From: JBOGED01 sp050743625
Lineage (GTDB): Bacteria > Actinomycetota > Nitriliruptoria > Euzebyales > Egibacteraceae
Direction: 5' to 3'
Length of the DNA stretch: 13,570 nt
Assembly (NCBI GenBank): GCA_050743625.1
Contig: JBOGED010000001.1
Coordinates: 1-13,570 of the forward strand
Of the stretch, positions 1-6,822 are shown in pieces. Position 1 is the stretch's first letter. Each line of letters starts with the position of its first letter. The notes below the pieces were generated by a model that was not told the DNA's origin, did no database searches, and saw only the letters and a program-made list of their open reading frames with translations. Both the position numbers and the translations under genes were made by a program.

Positions 1-456
1 GGCCTGGACGCTGTCGACGCGTCCGGACTGCGCAAGGCCGGCGACGAGCTCGGCGGCCTGGGGACGGTCCTCGTCGGGATAGCGCACCGCTCCGTCGAGG
101 GTCACGACCGCGGCGGCGAGGTCTGGCCGGCGGGCGGCGAGTTCGGTCGCCGCCGCGCCGCCGAGGCTGTGCGCGACGAGCACGGCGCCTCGCAGGCCGA
201 GGTGATCGCACAACGTCGCCAGGTCGTCCGCGGACGTCGTGACCGTGTAGTGGTCGGCGCCCTCCGGCGCGTCGCTCGCGCCGTTGCCACGCAGGTCGAC
301 GCTGACGACTCGGTAGTCGGCGCGGAAGGCTGCCGCGAGCGGCTCAAAGATAGCGGCGTTGCTACACCAGCCGTGAACCAGCAGCATCGGGGTCCGCCCG
401 GCGCGTCCCGGGTCGTAGTAGGCCAGGCGCACGCCCTGGCGGTCAATGAAGTGCAT
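1..456 (-). CDS. Alpha/beta hydrolase, 3' end cut by window
   Basis: This is a serine-type hydrolase of the alpha/beta fold; its substrate is unknown. The first 152 residues are visible, beginning MHFIDRQGVRLAYYD. They show the oxyanion-hole strand and turn LLVHGWC near residue 28, the strand VVSVDLRGNGASD near 60, and the nucleophile elbow LVAHSLGG near 102, with Ser in the GxSxG-like position. The acid and histidine of the triad lie outside the window. The ATG at 456 is preceded on the minus strand by GGAGG (465-469), which supports this start. It is divergent from a TetR gene 60 nt away, an arrangement typical of a regulator controlling its neighbour. It resembles esterases, haloperoxidase-like and epoxide-hydrolase-like enzymes, which cannot be told apart here. 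The fold is certain; the specific function is not. Confidence 0.85.
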   Translation of the reverse strand, partial: MHFIDRQGVRLAYYDPGRAGRTPMLLVHGWCSNAAIFEPLAAAFRADYRVVSVDLRGNGASDAPEGADHYTVTTSADDLATLCDHLGLRGAVLVAHSLGGAAATELAARRPDLAAAVVTLDGAVRYPDEDRPQAAELVAGLAQSGRVDSVQA

Positions 457-497
457 GATGGTAACCTCCACCTTTAATACTTCCTCACTGTACTCGA

Positions 498-512
498 TAC
501 ATGGATCATGTA
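498..512. promoter_or_regulatory. Palindrome in divergent promoter, likely TetR operator
   Basis: TACATG-GAT-CATGTA is a perfect inverted repeat with 6-bp arms and a 3-bp centre. It lies 4 nt upstream of the TetR ATG at 517 and 41 nt upstream of the divergent hydrolase start. TetR-family dimers usually bind such sites next to their own gene, so autoregulation and control of the hydrolase is the simplest inference. No clear -10/-35 pair was found. Confidence 0.5.
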
Positions 513-516
513 ACTA

Positions 517-1182
517 ATGACTGAAGGTCCTGTCAAGGCCCAACGGGCGTATGACAACACCCGCCGCGCGGCGCAAGCCCGCCGCACGCGACGCGACGTG
601 TTGGACGCCACGTACCGGCTGCTGCTCGACCAGGGGTACGCGGGCACGACGGTCACCGCGATCGCCCGCGCGGCCGGTGTCTCGGTGGAGACCATCTACA
701 AGGCGTTCGGAACCAAGGCGGCGCTGGTGAAAGAGGTGTACGACGTCACCCTGGTCGGCGACGACGAGCCCGTGCCCTTGACGGGGCGTCCCGAGTTCCA
801 GGCGTTGATGGCCGAGCGGGATCCCCGCCGCAAGCTCGCCCACTACGCGCATATCGGGCGTGTCATCATCGAGCGGCTCGGCCCCCTCTACAGCGTGCTG
901 CTCGCTGGCGCCCGATCGGGCGAGGAGGAGCTGCGCCACCTGGTCGCCACGACCGACGCGGAGCGCCTCGCCGGGACCGGCGCGCTCACCCGCCACCTCG
1001 CCGATGCCGGCTCGTTACGGCCCGGCCTCTCCGTCGAGCGTGCGCATGACATCCTGTGGACGCTGACCTCCGTCGACGTCTACCGGCTGCTGGTCACCGA
1101 GCGCGGCTGGCCCCTCGACGACTACGAGCGTTGGCTCGCCATCACCATGCAGGACGCCATCCTCGGCCCACTACCGGCGTAA
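517..1182 (+). CDS. TetR/AcrR-family transcriptional regulator
   Basis: This 221-residue protein is a normal length for the family. The N-terminal DNA-binding domain runs from about residue 25 to 72: RRDVLDATYRLLLDQGYAGT, then the helix-turn-helix TAIARAAGVSVETIYKAFG and the helix-4 start TKAALVKEVYD. The first 20 residues form a basic extension. The C-terminal helical ligand-binding domain (about 80-221) is variable, as expected, so the effector is unknown. The ATG at 517 has no convincing Shine-Dalgarno sequence, so the message may be leaderless or weakly translated. It is divergent from the alpha/beta hydrolase, with a palindrome between them. It is probably a repressor of itself and that gene; this is inferred from gene order alone. 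Confidence 0.9.
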   Translation: MTEGPVKAQRAYDNTRRAAQARRTRRDVLDATYRLLLDQGYAGTTVTAIARAAGVSVETIYKAFGTKAALVKEVYDVTLVGDDEPVPLTGRPEFQALMAERDPRRKLAHYAHIGRVIIERLGPLYSVLLAGARSGEEELRHLVATTDAERLAGTGALTRHLADAGSLRPGLSVERAHDILWTLTSVDVYRLLVTERGWPLDDYERWLAITMQDAILGPLPA

Positions 1183-1210
1183 CGGGTCCGAAAGCCCCCC
1201 CGAGGCGAGG

Positions 1211-1519
1211 TCAACGCTTCGAGTCCTCAATGGGGGCGCCCTGAGAGCGGATCGCGTCGAAGATCTGGTCCAGGTCCCAATCCGGCTCGATGTCGTCAAG
1301 CAACGCGGCCGCTTGGTCCAGGTCCAGCCTGGCGGCGCGCGTACCGTCATCGATCTGGATGTGGTAGCTGATGAAGGCGGGCCGCCCCGCCCCCGCCGGG
1401 ATCGAGCGGGGGACAGTGCGGTCGCTTTGCACCTTCGCAGTGATGCCGGGACCGGCGACATCGGTGTTCACGCGCTCCTCGATCGCCGCCGCCAGCCTCC
1501 GAGCGTCTGTTTCGAGCAT
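1211..1519 (-). CDS. Small hypothetical protein, 102 aa
   Basis: I do not recognise this family. The protein starts MLETDARRLAAAIEERVNTD, a charged helix, followed by a basic and Pro/Gly-rich middle and a stretch ISYHIQIDDGTRAARLDLD that looks like beta-strands. It ends with an acidic helical tail (LLDDIEPDWDLDQIFDAIRSQ). There is no signal peptide, membrane segment or cysteine pair, so it is probably a soluble cytoplasmic protein. The start is supported by GGGAG about 8 nt upstream of the ATG at 1519. It is convergent with the TetR gene, ending 28 nt from it, and divergent from azlC. The strong ribosome-binding site and protein-like composition favour a real gene. Confidence 0.65.
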   Translation of the reverse strand: MLETDARRLAAAIEERVNTDVAGPGITAKVQSDRTVPRSIPAGAGRPAFISYHIQIDDGTRAARLDLDQAAALLDDIEPDWDLDQIFDAIRSQGAPIEDSKR

Positions 1520-1557
1520 TGCCTTCTCCCTTCACCCAGGGTCGGGGTTTGCCTAAT

Positions 1558-1572
1558 CCTGCACTGTGCAGG
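1558..1572. promoter_or_regulatory. Perfect palindrome upstream of azlC
   Basis: CCTGCAC-T-GTGCAGG has perfect 7-bp arms around one central base. It sits in the 92-nt gap between the divergent 102-aa gene (start 1519) and the likely azlC start at 1612. The position fits an operator for one or both genes; the factor that binds it is unknown. Confidence 0.4.
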
Positions 1573-1611
1573 AAAAGGCGGCCAGGAGGCGCGTGGGGAT
1601 ACGGTGGAGTC

Positions 1612-2271
1612 GTGAGGGGGCTTTCCAGGTACCGGGACGGGGTGGTCGTTGCCGCGCCGCTGGCCGTGGCGGTGGCCGGTTTCGGCGTCGCGTTCGGAGC
1701 GGTGGCCCGGGCGGCGGGGATCGGGCCGCTGGCGGCGACCGTGATGTCGGGGACGACGTTCGCGGGGTCCGCGCAGTTCGCGGTGGTGTCGATACTTGGC
1801 GCCGACGGGTCCGAGGCCGCCGCCGTGGCCGCGGCGGTCCTCCTCAACGCACGCTACGCGCCGATCGGGTTGACGGTGGCGGGAACCCTCGAAGGCCGCT
1901 GGTGGAGGCGGCTGCTGCTCGGGCAGCTGGTCGTGGACGAGTCCTGGGCGATCGCCCGCCGTCATGACGGGACGTTCGACCGTGATCGGCTCGTCGGCGC
2001 CGGACTCCTTCTCTATGTGTCATGGCTTCTGTCCACCGCCGTGGGAGGACTGGGAGCCACCGCGCTGGGTGACCCACAAGCGCTGGGGCTCGACGCGGCC
2101 TTCCCCGCGCTGTTCCTCGCGCTGCTCCTGCCTCAGCTGCGCGAGCGGCGCGCGGCCGCGGCAGCCATGCTTGGGGCCGTGATCGCGCTGGTCACCCTGC
2201 CATTCACCGCACCAGGGATACCGATCATCGCCGCGACCGCGGCCTGCGCGCTGGGACTGCGAAGCCGGTGA
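1612..2271 (+). CDS. azlC: AzlC-family branched-chain amino acid exporter, large subunit
   Basis: This is the large membrane subunit of the AzlCD-type exporter, known in Bacillus for export of leucine analogues and other branched-chain amino acids. From the GTG at 1612 the protein is 219 residues. It has several hydrophobic spans and the family pattern: GVAFGAVARAAGIGP (25-39), SGTTFAGSAQFAVVSIL (46-62), LLNARYAPIGL (77-87, where many members have NLRH) and QLVVDESWA (105-113). GTG 1612 is chosen because GGTGGAG lies just upstream and the protein then starts at the conserved N-terminal region. The frame stays open back to an ATG at 1519, but those 31 residues are basic and Gly/Pro-rich and unlike the family. 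azlD follows after 34 nt. The actual substrate is not shown by sequence. Confidence 0.88.
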   Translation: MRGLSRYRDGVVVAAPLAVAVAGFGVAFGAVARAAGIGPLAATVMSGTTFAGSAQFAVVSILGADGSEAAAVAAAVLLNARYAPIGLTVAGTLEGRWWRRLLLGQLVVDESWAIARRHDGTFDRDRLVGAGLLLYVSWLLSTAVGGLGATALGDPQALGLDAAFPALFLALLLPQLRERRAAAAAMLGAVIALVTLPFTAPGIPIIAATAACALGLRSR

Positions 2272-2305
2272 GCGCGGAGCGCGATCCCATCCCGGAGGGA
2301 TCCTC

Positions 2306-2611
2306 ATGAACCCATGGGTGGTCGTCGCGCTGGTCGGAGCCGCCACAGTCGCCATCAAGGCCGCCGGGCCAGTGCTCATCGGCGGCCGCCAGCTCCCGTC
2401 CCGCGCGCTCGGCGCCATCCGCCTCCTGGCGCCGGCACTGCTCGCCGCCCTCGTGGTCACGCAGGCCGTCGGGGCGAGCGACAGACCGGCCATGGACGAG
2501 CGCTTGCTGGGTCTGGCCGCGGCGGTCCTCGCCCTGGTCCTCCGCGCTCCGATCCTTGTCGTCGTGCTGGCCGCCGCCGCGACGACGGCCCTGGCCCGCC
2601 TCGTCGTATAG
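2306..2611 (+). CDS. azlD: AzlD-family exporter small subunit
   Basis: This 101-residue, very hydrophobic protein is the partner of AzlC. It has three or four membrane spans and the family pattern of an N-terminal span (VVVALVGAATVAIKAAGP), then LGAIRLLAPALLAALVVTQAV, then two further spans that end at the stop. The ATG at 2306 is preceded by GGAGGG at a good distance. It lies 34 nt after azlC, so the two genes form one operon and their products probably form one inner-membrane exporter. Length and order match the family. The C-terminus is convergent with, and only 12 nt from, the DUF202 gene pair. Confidence 0.85.
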   Translation: MNPWVVVALVGAATVAIKAAGPVLIGGRQLPSRALGAIRLLAPALLAALVVTQAVGASDRPAMDERLLGLAAAVLALVLRAPILVVVLAAAATTALARLVV

Positions 2612-2623
2612 AGAGCGGGCGCC

Positions 2624-2887
2624 TCACCCTCCGAACAGCACGAGTCCGAGCGCGGACAGCGAGAAGGCGATGGCGGCGAAGGTCATCGCACGGGCGGCGA
2701 CCACTCCGGTGCGTGGCTTGTGGGCGACGAATACGGCTCCCAGCACGATGGCGACCAACCCAGGGGTGTGGCGCGCGGGGTGGTACGGCGAGCCGCCGGC
2801 GGTGACAAACACCGCTCCGGCCACGACGAGCGCGACAGCGGTCCTGTTCCACGCCAACGCGGTCCGCTCACGCTGCAGACCCGTCAC
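2624..2887 (-). CDS. DUF202 membrane protein, YidG-like
   Basis: From a GTG at 2887 this is an 87-residue protein beginning VTGLQRERTALAWNRTAVAL. This matches the DUF202 signature (ERTxLAWxRT) that precedes the first membrane helix. Three hydrophobic segments are visible: about 17-32, 43-56 and 68-85. The GTG overlaps the TGA of the upstream DUF202 gene (GTGA), and GGGAGG lies just before it, so translation is coupled. A longer open frame back to 3019 runs through the neighbour's coding region and is rejected. Tandem DUF202 genes also occur as yidG/yidH in E. coli. Their function is unknown; a role at the inner membrane is all that can be said. Confidence 0.8.
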   Translation of the reverse strand: MTGLQRERTALAWNRTAVALVVAGAVFVTAGGSPYHPARHTPGLVAIVLGAVFVAHKPRTGVVAARAMTFAAIAFSLSALGLVLFGG

Positions 2888-3255
2888 CCCAACCTCCCGG
2901 TGAGCAGCAGCACGATCGCGATCCCCGAGATGAGGCTCACCCCGATTGCGAGAAACAGCGGCAGGCGGGTGTAGCCGAGCGGCTCGTCCTTGCGCACGGA
3001 CCGCTCGTTGGACTCCCAACGCTGGTAGCTCGTCGCCGCCACGATCGTGCCGAGCACGATGAGGCCGACCCCCACGATCTCACGGCTGCCAGGTATCCCG
3101 AACTCAGGCAAGAGCCTGGCCACCCCCAGACCGCCCGCGTCCAACGCGAGCGCCGTCCGGATCCACGCGAGGAAGGTCCGCTCGTTCGCCAGCGAGAACC
3201 GGTAATCCGGCTCGTGTCCCACCTGCCCGAGCGGCTTCCGCGATCTCAGCTCCAT
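2884..3255 (-). CDS. DUF202 membrane protein, YidH-like
   Basis: This 123-residue protein begins MELRSRKPLG and carries EPDYRFSLANERTFLAWIRT near residues 15-34. That is the well-conserved N-terminal motif of the YidH branch of DUF202. Three membrane spans follow: about 30-48, 57-76 and 99-118. The ATG at 3255 has only a weak upstream purine stretch. The frame extends to 3432, but that extension overlaps the promoter of the divergent lipoprotein and lacks family features. The gene is first in a two-gene operon with the YidG-like protein. Its role in the membrane is unknown. Confidence 0.83.
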   Translation of the reverse strand: MELRSRKPLGQVGHEPDYRFSLANERTFLAWIRTALALDAGGLGVARLLPEFGIPGSREIVGVGLIVLGTIVAATSYQRWESNERSVRKDEPLGYTRLPLFLAIGVSLISGIAIVLLLTGRLG

Positions 3256-3266
3256 CGCACCCAATC

Positions 3267-3293
3267 GTGGACGGTCAACCCCGCCACGTCCAC
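3267..3293. promoter_or_regulatory. Inverted repeat between divergent DUF202 and SPFH genes
   Basis: GTGGACG (3267-3273) and CGTCCAC (3287-3293) are perfect 7-bp complementary arms separated by 13 nt. They sit in the 109-nt divergent promoter region. This may be an operator shared by both directions or a hairpin in the 5' leader; no promoter hexamers could be assigned with confidence. Confidence 0.25.
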
Positions 3294-3364
3294 CGGGAGG
3301 AACGTAAGTTGGAGGTAAGGGGGCGCCCCGCCCGCGGCACAGGGTCGAGCGGAGGAGAAACACC

Positions 3365-4231
3365 ATGAAGCGGTTCGTATGGCTCTTACTGGGACTCCCG
3401 ATCATCTTGTCGGCCTGTGGCGTCGACAGCACCGAGACCTACGAGATTGGCCTGGTGTACGAGGGCGGCGTGATCCAAGACAAGAACTACCGAGGGCTCC
3501 TGGAGCCCGGATCGACGGCCAACTCGGTCGGCGTGGGCTCGTCGGTATACCGCTACCGGACGGACCAGCGCACGTACATCGCGTGCAACGAGGGGTGCGA
3601 CACCGGCCCCATTGAGATCGTCTCCCGGGACGGTGTCCGCATGCTCGTCTACTACCAGCTGTACTTCAAGCTGAACCTCGACGAGGCGACGCTGCGCGCC
3701 TTCCATGAGAACCTCGGCGTCAAGACCGCCGCGTGGACCGACGAGGGATGGCGGCGGCTGCTGTTCGAGTACTTCGAGCCACAGATCGACCGCGCGATGG
3801 AGGACGCGGCCCGTTCGCGGGACTGGCGAGCGTTGCGGTCGGACGAGGCCGTGAGAACTGAGTTTCGCAACGAGACCGTGGCCAACCTGAAGCGCAACGT
3901 CGCCGAGGTCATCGGCCGTGACTACTTCTGCGGACCATCCTACGACGGGCCGGGGACGGATTGCGGAGAGTTCACGTTCACGATCGGGACTCCGGTGCCG
4001 GTCAACGAGGCCATCGTGCAGGCGGTCGAGGCCGAGCAGACCGCCGCGGCCGAGACCGTCGCGCAAGAGCAACGGAACGCGCGGATCGCGAAGGAGTTGG
4101 AGATCGAGCGGGCGCTCGTCGACCTGTACGGCCCACAAGGCGCGCTGCTCCGGGACGCGATCGAGTCCGGCAGGGTCCAGCTCATGGTCATCCCAGAGGG
4201 CTCGGACGTCGCGGTCCCGGTTCCTCAGTAA
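3365..4231 (+). CDS. Lipoprotein with SPFH/band-7 (prohibitin-like) domain
   Basis: This is a 288-residue protein. Its signal peptide MKRFVWLLLGLPIILSAC has a lipobox (LSA|C) with the lipidated Cys at 18, so the mature chain should be anchored outside the cytoplasmic membrane. Residues about 25-180 look like an SPFH/band-7 domain: EIGLVYEGGVIQDKNYRGLL, a strand-rich region with EIVSRDGVRMLVYYQLYFKL (84-103), then helices. Residues 213-250 are an Ala/Glu/Gln-rich coiled coil (VEAEQTAAAETVAQEQ), as in other SPFH proteins, followed by LYGPQGALLRDAIESGRVQLMVIPEG. Cys74, Cys78, Cys189 and Cys200 could form disulfides outside the cell. The start has a strong GGAGGAG site. SPFH proteins organise membrane domains or assemble into rings; the role of this one is unknown. 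Confidence 0.82.
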   Translation: MKRFVWLLLGLPIILSACGVDSTETYEIGLVYEGGVIQDKNYRGLLEPGSTANSVGVGSSVYRYRTDQRTYIACNEGCDTGPIEIVSRDGVRMLVYYQLYFKLNLDEATLRAFHENLGVKTAAWTDEGWRRLLFEYFEPQIDRAMEDAARSRDWRALRSDEAVRTEFRNETVANLKRNVAEVIGRDYFCGPSYDGPGTDCGEFTFTIGTPVPVNEAIVQAVEAEQTAAAETVAQEQRNARIAKELEIERALVDLYGPQGALLRDAIESGRVQLMVIPEGSDVAVPVPQ

Positions 4232-4285
4232 GGCCGGCGCCAGTTAGCTCAGCCACCGGCCGGGTAAGAAGAGGCCACGGGTCAT

Positions 4286-4300
4286 CTCCTCTCACAGGAG
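4286..4300 (+). promoter_or_regulatory. Small hairpin covering the ribosome-binding site of the reductase gene
   Basis: CTCCT (4286-4290) can pair with the Shine-Dalgarno AGGAG (4296-4300), which lies 7 nt before the ATG at 4308. The stem is 5 bp with a 5-nt loop. It could lower translation, but so short a stem is weak evidence. Confidence 0.2.
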
Positions 4301-4307
4301 CACTGCG

Positions 4308-5135
4308 ATGAACGAGCACATCCCAATGACGATCACCCCGGACGGGCGGGCACGCGTCCTTAACAACGGGGTGCAGATCCCCTTGCTTGGGCTCGGCGTC
4401 TGGGAGATGCGCGCCGGACGGGAGTGCGAGGACGCGGTCCGGTGGGCCTTGGAGGCGGGCTACCGCCACATCGATACGGCGCAGATATACCGCAACGAGG
4501 AGAGTGTGGGCATCGGTCTGCGCAGCAGTGGTGTGCCACGCGACGAGGTGTTCGTCACCACCAAGTTCTTTCCGGAATCGCGGGATCCCGTCCGCGAGGC
4601 CGAGGCGAGCCTGCGACGCCTCGGCCTCGAGCAGGTCGACCTCTACCTGGTCCACTGGCCTCAGGGTGGGCCGACCAGGGCGTGGGCTGGCATGGAGCAA
4701 GCGTTGGAGCGTGGCCTCACCCGCGCGATCGGCGTCAGCAACTTCGGCGCCGAGGACCTCACGGCCGTGCTTGCGGTAGCGTCCGTTCCCCCAGTCGTCA
4801 ACCAGGTGCTGTTCAACCCCTTCCGGTTCCGCCGGAGGTTGCTCGAGGCCTGCGAGCGCCACCAGATTGCCCTCGAGGCCTATAGCCCGCTCACTCGTGG
4901 CCGCAACCTGGGCGACGAGACCATCGGGAAGCTCGCCGCGCGCCATGGCCGTACGCCGGCTCAGATCCTGCTGCGGTGGTGCCTCGAGCGGAACGCCGCC
5001 GTGATCCCCAAGTCCCGTCACGGTGAGCGGATCATCGAGAATGCGCAGATCTTCGACTTCTCTCTTGATCCCGAGGACATCGCCGCCCTCGACGCCCTCG
5101 ATCAGACGGGAGGGAGCTCCGGGGCTACAGAGTGA
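4308..5135 (+). CDS. Aldo/keto reductase
   Basis: This 275-residue NADPH-dependent oxidoreductase has a full set of aldo/keto reductase features. The start NGVQIPLLGLGVWEM leads into a TIM barrel. The catalytic tetrad is Asp56 (HIDTAQIY), Tyr61, Lys86 (VTTKFF) and His116 (LVHWP). IGVSNF lies at 141-146 and the cofactor phosphate site IPKSRHGERIIEN at 233-245. Length and motifs match the 2,5-diketo-gluconate reductase/xylose reductase branch. Where that branch usually has NQVEYHP, this protein reads NQVLFNPF (165-172), so the substrate pocket may differ. AGGAG lies 7 nt before the ATG. It acts in the cytoplasm on an unknown carbonyl substrate. It sits between the SPFH gene and the qcr operon with no sign of joint function. 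Confidence 0.92.
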   Translation: MNEHIPMTITPDGRARVLNNGVQIPLLGLGVWEMRAGRECEDAVRWALEAGYRHIDTAQIYRNEESVGIGLRSSGVPRDEVFVTTKFFPESRDPVREAEASLRRLGLEQVDLYLVHWPQGGPTRAWAGMEQALERGLTRAIGVSNFGAEDLTAVLAVASVPPVVNQVLFNPFRFRRRLLEACERHQIALEAYSPLTRGRNLGDETIGKLAARHGRTPAQILLRWCLERNAAVIPKSRHGERIIENAQIFDFSLDPEDIAALDALDQTGGSSGATE

Positions 5136-5191
5136 AGTGCGCATGATGCGAGGCTCGGCGGGGTAGGTCCCTAAGGCCGTGGCCAAAGGGG

Positions 5192-5956
5192 GTGGGAGTG
5201 CACGCATGGATCAGGGTGCTGGGCGGTGTGCTGGCGCTCGCGCTCGTCCTTGCGTTCACCTCGTTCGGCGGCCAAGCGCGAGGGCAGGCGGCGGTGATGC
5301 AGCGGGGCGTGGACAGCTACCGAGCGAACTGCACGTTTTGTCACGGTGTCAGCGGGGAGGGAACCTTCCGCGGCCCCAGCCTCACCGGGGTGGGTGAGGC
5401 GAGCGTCGACTACTACCTGCGGAGTGGGCGGATGCCGATCGACGAGCCGATCCCCGCGCCACCACGGCAGGACCCGAAGCTGCCGCCCGAGGAGATCGAG
5501 GCGCTGGTCGCCTACGTCGGTGGGTTCGGTGAGGGACCGCCGATCCCCCAGTTGCGCCTCGAGCGCAACGCGGTCGACATCTCCCGCGGCCAGAACCTGT
5601 TCCAGCTGAACTGCGTCGCCTGCCACAACTGGGACGGGAAGGGCGGCGCGATGGTCAGCGACCAGTACCCGATCGCGTACCCGCTGCATGGGATCCCACC
5701 GGTCGAGGTGGCCGAGGCGATACGGATCGGGCCAGGGACGATGCCCGTCTTTCCTCCCGACGTGTTGAGCGAGGAGGAACTCAGGGACGTGGTGGCGTAC
5801 GTGGAGTATCTCGACGACCCAGTCGACGCGGGTGGGTACGGGCTCGCACACTGGGGTCCCGCGACAGAGGGCCTCGCCGCGGTGGCCGGCCTCGGCCTGA
5901 TCCTGGTCGTCACGGTCTGGCTGGGATCGCGGAACGCGCGCGAGGAGTCGCCGTGA
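5192..5956 (+). CDS. qcrC: Cytochrome bc complex di-haem cytochrome c subunit
   Basis: QcrC is the di-haem c1-like subunit of the menaquinol:cytochrome c reductase and passes electrons from the Rieske protein to the terminal oxidase. It has an N-terminal signal/anchor (about 8-26), haem site 1 CTFCH (47-51) with likely axial Met81 in GRMP, and haem site 2 CVACH (141-145) with likely axial Met184 in GTMPVFPP. A C-terminal membrane anchor lies at about 227-244. The 254-residue count uses GTG 5192. GTG 5198 is an equal or better start because the AGGGGG at 5187-5192 is then well spaced. The stop overlaps the qcrA start as GTGA, so the subunits are translationally coupled. Two haem sites in one chain are typical of actinobacteria. 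Confidence 0.95.
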   Translation: MGVHAWIRVLGGVLALALVLAFTSFGGQARGQAAVMQRGVDSYRANCTFCHGVSGEGTFRGPSLTGVGEASVDYYLRSGRMPIDEPIPAPPRQDPKLPPEEIEALVAYVGGFGEGPPIPQLRLERNAVDISRGQNLFQLNCVACHNWDGKGGAMVSDQYPIAYPLHGIPPVEVAEAIRIGPGTMPVFPPDVLSEEELRDVVAYVEYLDDPVDAGGYGLAHWGPATEGLAAVAGLGLILVVTVWLGSRNAREESP

Positions 5957-6816
5957 GCGGCCGCCCCGATCCTCACGCCCCCGGTCGGGCGACCCGTAAC
6001 GTCGCCTTCCTCTTCCTGGTAAGCCTGGCCGCGACGGTCGGTTTCGCGGTGACCTACTCGATCGCCGCCGGGACGCAGGTCCTGGGGCTGTGCTTGGGAG
6101 CCGCGCTTGTCACGCTGGGACTCGGCATGGCGGTGTGGTCGAAGCGCCTGATGCCTCAGGGACCGTTCGTGGAAGAGCGGCCGGATATCGAGCCGACGGA
6201 GGAGGAGGAGCGTGAGGCGGTCGAGGCGTTCCGGGGCGGGGAGCGCGGGATCGGGCGGCGCAAGCTTCTGGGACCGTTGTTCGCCACGGTCGCGGGAGCG
6301 CTGGGTATCGCCGTGCTCTTCCCGTTCCGGTCGTTGGGTCCGAGGCCCGGGAACGCGCTGCGTACCACCGGCTGGGGTCCCGGCGTGCGGGTCGTGAACG
6401 AGGACGGGCGCCCGATCCGTGCCACGGAGCTTGAGGTCGACTCGGTCCTCACGGTGTTCCCCGAGGGGCGCAGTCCCGCAGCCGACGACCAGGTGATCGT
6501 CGTCCGGGTCGACTCGGCCTCGCTGCGGCCACAGCCCGGGCGCGAGGATTGGGCGCCCGGCGGGCACCTGGCCTACTCGAAGGTCTGCACGCACGCTGGT
6601 TGCCCGGTGGGGCTCTACCAGGCGCAGGGTCACCTCCTGCTCTGTCCCTGCCACCAGGCGAGCTTCGACGTGTTGGACGCGGCGAGGCCGATCTTCGGGC
6701 CGGCCACCCGCGCGCTCCCGCAGCTGCCTTTGGCGGTCGACCGGGAAGGGTTCCTGGTCGCGCGGAGCGATTTCGCGGAGCCGATCGGGCCCGGGTTCTG
6801 GGAGCTGGAGAGGTGA
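5953..6816 (+). CDS. qcrA: Cytochrome bc complex Rieske iron-sulfur subunit
   Basis: This 287-residue protein carries the 2Fe-2S cluster that takes electrons from menaquinol at the Qo site. The cluster ligands are in CTHAGC (Cys212, His214) and CPCHQASFD (Cys231, His234), with Cys217 and Cys233 placed for the stabilising disulfide. Three membrane spans are visible: about 17-37, 42-62 and 106-125. A twin-arginine-like GRRKLLG (101-107) precedes the third. This matches actinobacterial QcrA, where Sec inserts the first spans and Tat exports the folded cluster domain. The usual CTHLGC or CTHVGC reads CTHAGC here. It starts with GTG at 5953 inside the qcrC stop, and qcrB follows 6 nt after its stop. 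Confidence 0.95.
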   Translation: MSGRPDPHAPGRATRNVAFLFLVSLAATVGFAVTYSIAAGTQVLGLCLGAALVTLGLGMAVWSKRLMPQGPFVEERPDIEPTEEEEREAVEAFRGGERGIGRRKLLGPLFATVAGALGIAVLFPFRSLGPRPGNALRTTGWGPGVRVVNEDGRPIRATELEVDSVLTVFPEGRSPAADDQVIVVRVDSASLRPQPGREDWAPGGHLAYSKVCTHAGCPVGLYQAQGHLLLCPCHQASFDVLDAARPIFGPATRALPQLPLAVDREGFLVARSDFAEPIGPGFWELER

Positions 6817-6822
6817 GGCGGC

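Noticed and set aside
1519..1611. Longer azlC reading frame from ATG 1519
   Set aside because: The extra 31 residues are basic and Gly/Pro-rich, would overlap the start of the divergent gene, and GTG 1612 has a purine-rich site in front.
2594..2620. Convergent terminator GCCCGC/GCGGGC between azlD and the DUF202 genes
   Set aside because: Only 6-bp arms with a 15-nt loop that includes the azlD stop, and no T-run. Expected by chance in high-GC DNA.
2888..3019. N-terminal extension of the YidG-like frame
   Set aside because: It lies inside the coding region of the YidH-like gene. The GTGA overlap with GGGAGG upstream explains the start.
4232..4261. GGCCGG/CCGGCC repeat after the SPFH gene
   Set aside because: 6-bp arms, 18-nt loop and no T-run; too weak to call a terminator.
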